Shown: piece after piece, positions 1 to 5,908 of the stretch | Layout of the letters: each line of letters opens with the position of its first letter | How positions within the stretch are numbered: position 1 is the stretch's first letter | From: Ignavibacteriales bacterium | GTDB lineage: Bacteria > Bacteroidota > Ignavibacteria > Ignavibacteriales > Melioribacteraceae | Reading direction: 5' to 3' | DNA: 5,908 nt | Assembly (NCBI GenBank): GCA_007280825.1 | Contig: QYQI01000141.1 | Coordinates: 1-5,908, forward strand | Translations under genes and position numbers: made by a program | Notes under the pieces: model-generated | The model's input: the letters and a program-made list of their open reading frames with translations, nothing else | The model's database searches: none | What the model was told of the DNA's origin: nothing

Positions 1-1022
1 CTATAGTACTCATTATATTATCAATTTGTATTTTAATTTACCTCTCGTACATTTATGCAAACATTTTAGCAATTCTTGTTGTTTCCATTCTTCTTTCAAT
101 GATAATTAATCCGGTCGTAGATTTTCTAGAAAAGGGGCGAATAAATAGAACTGTTTCTGTTTTGATAGTTTTTATAACGGTTGGTGCATTGATCTTTAGC
201 GGAGTTTCTTTTTTAATGCCCAAGATTGTAAATCAATTAAATAATCTTGGAGGAACATTATCACAAGAAAATTTAGAACTTGTAATCGGTAAATTTGAAA
301 AAACATTGAAGCATTCTTTTCCATTTCTCAACTCTGTAAACTTCGTACAGAAAGTCACAAGTTTTTTCCAAAATATAATTTTCAGCTGGGTTAATAATAT
401 CAACGAGATCTTTTACAGTATTGTTTCCATTATTGCAATTTTAGTTATCGTACCGTTCATGTCATTTTTCTTACTAAAAGATAATAAACGATTAATGCGC
501 GGTATCATAAATATTATGCCTAACAAGTACTTTGAAGTTTCTTACTCAGTAGTTAGAAAAATTTCTTATCAACTCGGAAGATTTGTTCGCGGTTGGATCT
601 TTGATGCATCAGCTGTTGGAATTTTAACCGGCTTAGGATTAACCATACTGGGGATTAACAACGCTATTTCGATCGGCTTTATTGCCGGCATAGGACATCT
701 AATTCCATACTTCGGTCCGATAATTGGCGGCATTCCTGCAATCATTATTTCAATAATTCAATTTGGTGATTTCTCAATGATACCAAGCATTCTTTTTATG
801 TTTGCTTGTATTTATGCAATTGATAACGGATTTATTCAGCCAAATGTATTTTCTAAAAGTACCGATATGCACCCGCTCGTAATAATTTTATTGATTCTTA
901 TTGGAAGCGAAACACTTGGAGTTTTCGGAATGCTTCTCGCAGTTCCTACTGCAACTGTTGTAAAGACTGCAGCCCGGGAAATCTATCTTGGTTATAAGAA
1001 TTATCAGATCATACGCGTTTGA
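1..1022 (+). CDS. AI-2E family (PerM/TqsA-like) transporter, 5'-truncated by window edge
   Basis: This is a polytopic inner-membrane protein of the AI-2E transporter family. The family is named for E. coli TqsA, linked to autoinducer-2 export; other members are reported as cation/proton antiporters, so the substrate cannot be named. The frame is open from base 3 with no stop before the ATG at 99, and bases 3-98 encode hydrophobic sequence typical of the family N-terminus. The real start therefore lies outside the window, and the ATG at 99 is internal. About 339 residues are visible, so probably only a short N-terminal piece is missing. Family signs are an early NPVVDFLEK segment, a soluble middle region (about 220-400), the conserved PYFGPIIGGIPA loop (705-740), and a C-terminal IQPNVFS...HPL...G.LGVFGMLLAVP stretch. 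It ends in TGA at 1020-1022. A 92-bp gap follows, so cotranscription with the nuclease gene is possible but not shown. Confidence 0.93.
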   Translation, partial: IVLIILSICILIYLSYIYANILAILVVSILLSMIINPVVDFLEKGRINRTVSVLIVFITVGALIFSGVSFLMPKIVNQLNNLGGTLSQENLELVIGKFEKTLKHSFPFLNSVNFVQKVTSFFQNIIFSWVNNINEIFYSIVSIIAILVIVPFMSFFLLKDNKRLMRGIINIMPNKYFEVSYSVVRKISYQLGRFVRGWIFDASAVGILTGLGLTILGINNAISIGFIAGIGHLIPYFGPIIGGIPAIIISIIQFGDFSMIPSILFMFACIYAIDNGFIQPNVFSKSTDMHPLVIILLILIGSETLGVFGMLLAVPTATVVKTAAREIYLGYKNYQIIRV

Positions 1023-1073
1023 AATAACTACTATACCTTCTAAAAAAGTAATAACCCTGTGAATTGAATCTCA

Positions 1074-1095
1074 AACAAACTTTGGATAGTTTGTT
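1074..1095 (+). promoter_or_regulatory. Perfect inverted repeat (stem-loop) in the nuclease gene leader
   Basis: AACAAACT (1074-1081) is followed by a 6-base loop TTGGAT and then AGTTTGTT (1088-1095), a perfect 8-bp inverted repeat. It lies between the transporter stop and the nuclease start, 9 bases before the ribosome binding site. No T-tract follows, so it is not a standard intrinsic terminator. It could be an RNA hairpin affecting translation or processing of the nuclease mRNA, or a dimeric protein's operator. The stem has only two G-C pairs, so RNA stability would be modest. The repeat is seen directly; a function is inference. Confidence 0.45.
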
Positions 1096-1104
1096 ACCAA
1101 AATT

Positions 1105-1109
1105 AGGGA
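1105..1109 (+). promoter_or_regulatory. Ribosome binding site of the beta-CASP nuclease gene
   Basis: AGGGA lies 5 bases before the ATG at 1115, a normal Shine-Dalgarno spacing. It decides the start in favour of this ATG over the in-frame TTG at 1064, which would add 17 residues not expected in this family and would place the inverted repeat inside the coding region. Confidence 0.6.
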
Positions 1110-1114
1110 AAGAA

Positions 1115-2512
1115 ATGGAAATTCAATTTATCGGCGCTGCACAAACTGTAACCGGTTCAATGCATCACATCAAAACTAAACAAGCAAATTTTTTACTTGA
1201 TTGCGGTCTTTATCAAGGCAAAAGAAAAGATGCTTTTGAAATAAACAGATCATTTAATTTCTTCAATCCGGCAGATATTAATTTTGTAATCCTCTCTCAT
1301 GCTCATATTGATCATGCCGGAAATTTACCTACACTTTTTAAAAATGGATTTCATGGAAAGATCTATTCAACATTTGCAACGCGGGATCTCTCCGTTGTCA
1401 TGCTTCAAGACAGCGCACACATCCAGGAAAAAGATGTTGAATTTGTAAACAAAAAAAGAAAGCGTCTAGGGAAAAAACTTTTTGAACCACTCTATGTTCC
1501 AGACGATGCTGTAAAAGCATTAGATCTTTTTGTTGGATTAAATTATCATCAAGAGTATGAAATTGTCCCAGGCATTACACTTAAATTTTACGATGCCGGT
1601 CATATTCTTGGTTCTGCTATTGTTACGCTTATAATTAAAGAAGATGAAAAAATTATTAACCTTGCATTTTCCGGTGATCTTGGAAGACCAAATCTTCCGA
1701 TTCTAAAAGATCCGGAAAATATTCCAAGTGTTGATTATTTTATTTGTGAAAGCACTTATGGCGGAAAACTTCATGAGAGCGCAACAAATTCTGAAGGCGC
1801 CTTAGCAGTTGTAATTTCTAAAGCAATAACAAATAAATCTAAGATTATTATTCCGGCTTTTAGCGTTGGAAGAACTCAAGAAATTGTTTATTCATTGCAT
1901 AAAATTTTTGAGAATGGTAAAGCAGAAAGAATTCCCGTTTATGTAGACAGCCCGCTCGCTGTAAATGCAACTTCCGTTTTTCGTCTTCATCCCGAATGTT
2001 TTGATTCAGAAACTGCCGAGTTCCTTCTGAAGAATGAAGATCCGTTTGGATTTAATCGGCTTACTTACATAACAAGCGTTGAAGAATCAAAAAGACTCAA
2101 TGATGTTGCCGGTCCATGTATTATAATGTCTAGCTCGGGTATGTGCGAAGCCGGGCGTATCTTACATCATCTTGTTAACAACATTGAAAATCCTAATAAT
2201 ATTGTTTTGATGGTTGGATATTGTGCAGAAAATACGCTTGGAAGAAAACTTATTGATGGTGAAAAGAGGGTCAATATATTGGGAGATGAGTATAATGTTA
2301 ATGCTGAAGTGATCGTAATGCAATCTTTCAGCGCTCATGCGGATGCCAACGAGTTAATTGATTATACATCAAAGCTTGATAAAAATATGATGAAGAATAT
2401 TTTTCTTGTACACGGGGAGATTGATCAGCAAGAAATTTACAAAAATCATTTAGAGACGGTTGGATTTAAAAATATAATCATACCTGAACGAGGATATGCT
2501 GTTAAGATTTAA
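1115..2512 (+). CDS. MBL-fold beta-CASP RNA nuclease (CPSF73-like RNA-specificity exonuclease)
   Basis: This is a 465-residue cytoplasmic zinc-dependent hydrolase of the metallo-beta-lactamase/beta-CASP group, related to CPSF-73 and bacterial RNase J-like enzymes, and likely acts in RNA processing or decay. It starts MEIQFIGAAQTVTGS, the usual family N-terminus. Metal-site motifs are all present: D29; HAHIDH at 62-67; GHILGS with H163; SGDLGR with D188. Beta-CASP motifs follow: E212 in CESTYGG (A), H408 in SFSAHAD (B) and H433 in LVHGE (C). Histidine in motif C is the form associated with RNA rather than DNA substrates. PAFSVGRTQE (247-256) and SSSGMCEAGR (339-348) are further family signatures, and the length is normal. 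An intact enzyme is therefore expected; its specific RNA targets are unknown. The ATG at 1115 is chosen on ribosome binding site and family alignment over the TTG at 1064. The last 17 bases overlap the next gene. Confidence 0.93.
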   Translation: MEIQFIGAAQTVTGSMHHIKTKQANFLLDCGLYQGKRKDAFEINRSFNFFNPADINFVILSHAHIDHAGNLPTLFKNGFHGKIYSTFATRDLSVVMLQDSAHIQEKDVEFVNKKRKRLGKKLFEPLYVPDDAVKALDLFVGLNYHQEYEIVPGITLKFYDAGHILGSAIVTLIIKEDEKIINLAFSGDLGRPNLPILKDPENIPSVDYFICESTYGGKLHESATNSEGALAVVISKAITNKSKIIIPAFSVGRTQEIVYSLHKIFENGKAERIPVYVDSPLAVNATSVFRLHPECFDSETAEFLLKNEDPFGFNRLTYITSVEESKRLNDVAGPCIIMSSSGMCEAGRILHHLVNNIENPNNIVLMVGYCAENTLGRKLIDGEKRVNILGDEYNVNAEVIVMQSFSAHADANELIDYTSKLDKNMMKNIFLVHGEIDQQEIYKNHLETVGFKNIIIPERGYAVKI

Positions 2513-3482
2513 ATTTATAAATCTCTCTTTGCTATTTATATTATTCTTAAGCTGCAGTCGGGAGAGTTTGATAGAACCCATTGATGACGGAAAACCTCCG
2601 GCAATTCCAACCGATCTGCAAATCTTTGGCGCGCACGATGGTGAAATTGGTATTGATTGGCACAAAAATTCTGAGAGCAATATTACAGGATATAAAATTT
2701 ATCGCAGTATTAATAAGCCGAATAATTTCATTTTCATAACACAGATAAATGATAATTATTTTATTGATAACCATTTAGAATATGATTCAACTTATTATTA
2801 TAAAATAAGTGTCGTCAATTCATTTGGTCATGAAAGTCCGATGACGGATTTTGTTTATGCAAAACCTATTAATATCTACGCACCATTATCTCCGAGTAAT
2901 GTTAGAATTAATGCGCGCAATTGGTCAACGGTTTCAACAATTCTACTTTATTGGGATCCACCTTTGGACACGGATATAAAAGGATACTACATTTATAGAA
3001 GCACAACAGAATCCTTGGATGCAGATACTTTACATTATTTAGATTTTACACAGCTTACATCTTATTTCGATACTAAAAACATTATACCGCTAACAAAGTA
3101 TTACTATAGAATTAAATCTGTGGATAAAGGATTCTTAAAAAGTCCTCCAACTTTCGTAATTAGCGATGTAGTATTGAATTCTCCAACACTTATATTCCCT
3201 TCGGATAATTCCATTATTAAAAAGTTAACAGAATTTCGATTCAAATCAGTTTCTCTGCCGGCTACATATAAATTGGTAATTCAATCCAATGAGGTTTATG
3301 GAACAGTTCAGGAATTTAATTTCACTTCGGAATTATTAGATCAAGAATTAAAAGTTGATGTTTCGAATGTGCAACTTGAATCTTCAAAAACTTATACTTG
3401 GCGTGTATTTACTTACACTTCAAGTGCAATAGATCCGAACAGTTTTAGTGGAAGTTTTACATTTACATATATTCCATACTAA
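2496..3482 (+). CDS. Fibronectin type III domain lipoprotein
   Basis: This is a 328-residue predicted lipoprotein of unknown specific role. The N-terminus has R4 and K6, a hydrophobic run and FLSC with Cys20 as the probable lipidation site. Cys20 is the only cysteine in the protein, which supports that reading. Two fibronectin type III-like domains follow, at about 34-122 (core W55, YYYKI near 100-104, GYKIYRS) and 131-225 (W153, GYYIYRS, YYYRI near 202-206). A third beta domain at about 229-326 begins SPTLIFPSDN and has a YTWRVF strand near the end. Such domains usually mediate protein or glycan contacts, and no catalytic motif is visible. The start overlaps the nuclease gene by 17 bp. An AGGA ends 1 base before the ATG, unusually close; the CTG at 2499 would be better spaced but is a rare start. 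The barrel gene follows after 4 bp, so a shared transcript and a shared envelope location are likely. Outer-membrane rather than inner-membrane anchoring is inferred. Confidence 0.85.
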   Translation: MLLRFKFINLSLLFILFLSCSRESLIEPIDDGKPPAIPTDLQIFGAHDGEIGIDWHKNSESNITGYKIYRSINKPNNFIFITQINDNYFIDNHLEYDSTYYYKISVVNSFGHESPMTDFVYAKPINIYAPLSPSNVRINARNWSTVSTILLYWDPPLDTDIKGYYIYRSTTESLDADTLHYLDFTQLTSYFDTKNIIPLTKYYYRIKSVDKGFLKSPPTFVISDVVLNSPTLIFPSDNSIIKKLTEFRFKSVSLPATYKLVIQSNEVYGTVQEFNFTSELLDQELKVDVSNVQLESSKTYTWRVFTYTSSAIDPNSFSGSFTFTYIPY

Positions 3483-3486
3483 ATAG

Positions 3487-5403
3487 ATGAATTACTTGAA
3501 AAAATTTGTCCAAATATATTTTATTTTTCTTTTGATTAACTCTGTTCTTCTTGCTCAAATAGGAAAAGACAGTTTGAGTTTTTCTAAATTGAGTTTCAAC
3601 GATAAACAAATTATCAATAATTTCGATAAACAACTCAACACTTTTAATTACAGCACATTTCTTAAATATTTTCTCGTTTCGGATAAACTATTTTTCGGTA
3701 TAAAAGAAAACTTCAACTCAACTGTTACTAAATCTTCTACCAAAAACATTAAAGACGAACAATTCCTTTGGGTTTTAGGACAGTACGATCTATCGGAAAA
3801 GTTTAAGCTGGGAATGATGATCAACAATAATTTTTATACTGATGATCGGGATTTAGCAATAAATAAAACATCTCTTCTAACGACAACGGTATTTACAAAA
3901 TTCATTCCGATTAATAATATTGTAATAACTCCGTTTGCCGGATTTTCACAGAACAATCAAATTGGTGAAACGAATAACGGACTTATATATGGCTCGGAAT
4001 TTAATATTGATAAGTACAATTTCGGGGATTTTGATTTATCATCTCTCATGAAATTTCAAAACGAAGATATTTCTCCGAGAAAGAATTACCTGCGTTTAAT
4101 AAATTTTGATCTAAATAGTACATTTGAAGAAAGTTTTCACAACTCAATATCAGCAGATTATTCACAACAGAGAAAAGATTTTTACTTTACAGCAGATCCT
4201 TTAAGTGCGGCTCAATTTAATATTACGAATAACATTCAGAGCAGAATAGAATCCAATTACTCAATTCAGGACAGGATAAAATTCACACCCGCAAACTCTC
4301 CACTATCATTCGATATTCAGGGTCGCATAGCATGGCGTAGGATTGACCGGAACACGCGCTACATTTCATTTACTAATGTTGCAAACACAAATTATGATAC
4401 ACGCATTGAAGAATCGCGTATTGATTTTGCATCTTCAGCGGATTATTTAACAGATGATATTAATTTATCATTCCGTTTTACGTTTTCAGAAAGAGATGAA
4501 AAGCATCAGCCAATGATTATAGAAGGACTTAACAACATTATCATTGATGAACGAAATGAAATTGAACAACAAAAAAATAACACCTCACAGTTTGCAAATA
4601 TTTCACTATTAAGTAAAATAAATTTATCCCGTAACGATAAAATCACTTTCAGCATTTTCCACAGAAAATTAAAGTACGATACTCCCAGTAATCTTAATTA
4701 TGATGACCGGGATGAGCTGCTATCAATCGGCAGAATACTATTTGAGAAAGAATTCAATCCCTTCTTTAGAATTTTTGTTAATCTCGAAGGAAGCTTAAAT
4801 AAATTAGTGTACATTTTTGCACAGCGTAGTTCTAATAACAATAATAAGAGAACTCTAAAATTTTCTTCAGGCGGTACATTTACCACCGGAAATTTTTCAT
4901 CATCAAACTCCGCTGAAGTATCGGCAAATTATACTGTTTTCGATTATGAAGAACTCAATCCTAACTTTAGGAGTTACTCATTCCGCCAATTTGTTTTTAG
5001 AGATTCTTCAGATTATAAATTGAATCGTAAACTCAGATTATTTTTTTCCGGTTACTTAAAATTATCAGAGCAAGGTGATTTTAAGTGGTCAAGTTTTTCG
5101 AGTAAACCGTTACGTTATTTAAGCGAACAGTATGCAGATCCAAAAATTTATTACGAATTTCAGTCGCTTAGCATCGGATTAGGCATTCGTTACTTTTCAT
5201 TAGAAACATTTAATTATAACAAAGAAATTGAAAAAATTAAAATCTCAGATTATAGAAGCATCGGACCACTTGCTGAGATTAGCTACATGGTTGGCGAAAG
5301 GATTAATCTTAAAATTTATGGCTGGTATGAGTTTATTAAGTCCGAAGATAACACGAACCGGGAGATGGCAAATATGAGCATTAAGCTTAATTATAAAATT
5401 TAG
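3487..5403 (+). CDS. Predicted outer-membrane beta-barrel protein, unknown function
   Basis: This 638-residue protein is not assigned to a named family. It has a Sec signal peptide (K5, K6, hydrophobic core 7-22) with likely cleavage after A23, leaving Gln24. The mature part has no cysteine and no long hydrophobic helix. From about residue 93 to the end it is built of alternating polar/hydrophobic stretches bounded by aromatic residues and separated by Asn/Asp-rich turns, for example 93-117, 144-155, 274-296, 326-335 and 425-446. This is what a large transmembrane barrel looks like. The final strand (SIKLNYKI) is amphipathic but lacks the classical terminal Phe. I see no TonB plug or carboxypeptidase-like N-terminal domain, so a TonB receptor is unlikely; a porin-like, assembly or surface-display role is possible. 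No Shine-Dalgarno site precedes the ATG, 4 bp after the lipoprotein stop, so translation may depend on coupling. The barrel call is inference from residue pattern. Confidence 0.75.
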   Translation: MNYLKKFVQIYFIFLLINSVLLAQIGKDSLSFSKLSFNDKQIINNFDKQLNTFNYSTFLKYFLVSDKLFFGIKENFNSTVTKSSTKNIKDEQFLWVLGQYDLSEKFKLGMMINNNFYTDDRDLAINKTSLLTTTVFTKFIPINNIVITPFAGFSQNNQIGETNNGLIYGSEFNIDKYNFGDFDLSSLMKFQNEDISPRKNYLRLINFDLNSTFEESFHNSISADYSQQRKDFYFTADPLSAAQFNITNNIQSRIESNYSIQDRIKFTPANSPLSFDIQGRIAWRRIDRNTRYISFTNVANTNYDTRIEESRIDFASSADYLTDDINLSFRFTFSERDEKHQPMIIEGLNNIIIDERNEIEQQKNNTSQFANISLLSKINLSRNDKITFSIFHRKLKYDTPSNLNYDDRDELLSIGRILFEKEFNPFFRIFVNLEGSLNKLVYIFAQRSSNNNNKRTLKFSSGGTFTTGNFSSSNSAEVSANYTVFDYEELNPNFRSYSFRQFVFRDSSDYKLNRKLRLFFSGYLKLSEQGDFKWSSFSSKPLRYLSEQYADPKIYYEFQSLSIGLGIRYFSLETFNYNKEIEKIKISDYRSIGPLAEISYMVGERINLKIYGWYEFIKSEDNTNREMANMSIKLNYKI

Positions 5404-5495
5404 AAATATTTTTAATCCTCAAAATTTACTATTGTAAGAATGAACAAGTAATTATATTTTTCGACATAACTGATTGAATTAATTGCGGAGAAATC
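5404..5495 (+). promoter_or_regulatory. Intergenic gap with a weak possible promoter
   Basis: This 92-bp AT-rich gap separates the barrel gene from the anti-sigma gene. TTGTAA (5432-5437) and TATATT (5453-5458), 15 bases apart, could be a weak sigma-70-type promoter, but in such AT-rich DNA this match is poor evidence. No hairpin followed by a T-tract is seen, so a transcription stop after the barrel gene cannot be placed. Confidence 0.2.
5487..5490 (+). promoter_or_regulatory. Ribosome binding site setting a TTG start
   Basis: GGAG lies 5 bases before the TTG at 5496. The in-frame stop TGA at 5475-5477 leaves no ATG or GTG upstream, and the next in-frame ATG (M76) falls after the N-box, so this TTG is the credible start of the anti-sigma gene. 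Confidence 0.65.
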
Positions 5496-5908
5496 TTGCA
5501 GAAAATAATTTTCGAGAAAGAAATCCAGAGCGATCCTGATCTTTTGCCTGAACTTGAAGAGTTAATAATTGAATTGGCAAAAAAATATAATCTAACTGAT
5601 GAAAAATTAAACAGCTTAGCACTTTCTTTTTCCGAAGCTGCCTCAAATAGTATAGTTCATGGGAATAAACTCGATGTTAACAAAAAAGTAAAAATCACTA
5701 TCAAAGTTGATAACGATAAAATGACCGTTATTATAAAAGATGAAGGAAAAGGTTTTAATTTAGATTCCGTCCCTGATCCCACCAAACCGGAAAATATTTT
5801 GAAGGATAACGGAAGAGGAATACACATCATGCGTTCTTTTCTGAACGATCTCAGATATAATTTTACTCCTACCGGTACAGAGGCAATTCTAGAAATTAAA
5901 TTAAAGTA
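5496..5908 (+). CDS. RsbW/SpoIIAB-type anti-sigma factor, serine kinase-like ATPase, 3' end at window edge
   Basis: This is a small cytoplasmic GHKL-fold ATP-binding protein of the anti-sigma regulatory factor family (HATPase_c_2). Family members bind sigma factors or other partners and phosphorylate STAS-domain antagonists in partner switching. With the TTG at 5496 as start, 137 codons are visible. The ATP site is complete: N-box EAASNSIVHGN with E47 and N51; G1 box DEGKGF (82-87); G2 box NGRGIHIMRSF (105-115); and the closing GTEAILEIKLK (127-137). The family normally ends about here, and the window's last two bases are TA, so a stop codon probably straddles the edge. The N-terminal helix region (residues 13-43) and core look intact. 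It is separated from the barrel gene by 92 bp and has its own ribosome binding site. No STAS or sigma gene is in view; a partner may lie downstream. Which sigma factor or pathway it controls cannot be told. Confidence 0.9.
   Translation, partial: MQKIIFEKEIQSDPDLLPELEELIIELAKKYNLTDEKLNSLALSFSEAASNSIVHGNKLDVNKKVKITIKVDNDKMTVIIKDEGKGFNLDSVPDPTKPENILKDNGRGIHIMRSFLNDLRYNFTPTGTEAILEIKLK

Noticed and set aside
1019..1046. TTGAAA (1019-1024) and TAAAAA (1041-1046) as a promoter for the nuclease gene
   Set aside because: The -10 match is poor (4 of 6) and such matches are common in this base composition, so it is not listed as a feature.
2450..2774. Two overlapping minus-strand open frames (75-76 codons)
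   Set aside because: They lie antisense to the nuclease end and the lipoprotein gene, have no recognisable domain, and are short. The + strand frames have clear protein-family sequence.
3601..3633. GATAAACAA repeated 24 bases apart (3601-3609 and 3625-3633)
   Set aside because: It is an in-frame repeat of Asp-Lys-Gln in AT-rich coding sequence with only two copies, so chance is enough to explain it.
4698..4886. Minus-strand open frame of 62 codons
   Set aside because: It is antisense to the barrel gene, and its leucine-, serine- and arginine-rich runs are just the reverse complement of Asn/Arg/Glu-rich coding sequence.
3487..5403. TonB-dependent receptor for the barrel protein
   Set aside because: No plug domain, TonB box or carboxypeptidase-like N-terminal domain is visible before the strand pattern begins.
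5404..5411. AAATATTT palindrome after the barrel stop, as a terminator
   Set aside because: The pairing is all A-T with no loop, and the sequence lacks a G-C stem, so it cannot support an intrinsic terminator.

Overview
The window is AT-rich and densely packed, with all supported genes on the + strand. It probably comes from a Gram-negative bacterium of the Bacteroidota/Chlorobiota/Ignavibacteriota (FCB) group. That is an inference from three things: low-GC codon use, a fibronectin type III lipoprotein next to a cysteine-free outer-membrane barrel whose predicted mature N-terminus is Gln, and weak or absent Shine-Dalgarno sites at some starts. No marker gene here fixes the genus.

Layout from left to right: (1) the 3' part of an AI-2E/PerM-family membrane transporter, cut by the left edge (1-1022). 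(2) A 92-bp gap holding a perfect 8-bp inverted repeat just before a good ribosome binding site. (3) A beta-CASP metallo-beta-lactamase RNA nuclease with its full set of metal ligands (1115-2512). (4) A lipoprotein with two fibronectin type III domains and a third beta domain (2496-3482), whose start overlaps the nuclease gene by 17 bp. (5) A 638-residue predicted outer-membrane beta-barrel (3487-5403), starting 4 bp after the lipoprotein stop. (6) A second 92-bp gap, then an RsbW/SpoIIAB-type anti-sigma factor/kinase that starts at TTG with a clear ribosome binding site and runs into the right edge (5496-5908).

Genes 3-5 look like one transcription unit because of the overlap and the 4-bp gap. 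The lipoprotein and barrel are the most interesting pair. Both are predicted to be exported, they are adjacent and nearly fused in expression, and neither can be given a specific function from sequence alone. They could form a cell-surface complex. The nuclease and anti-sigma genes belong to well-known families. I see no mobile element, CRISPR array, tRNA, rRNA or clear intrinsic terminator. I also see no strong case for a wholly new system; the best leads are the lipoprotein/barrel pair and the hairpin in the nuclease leader.
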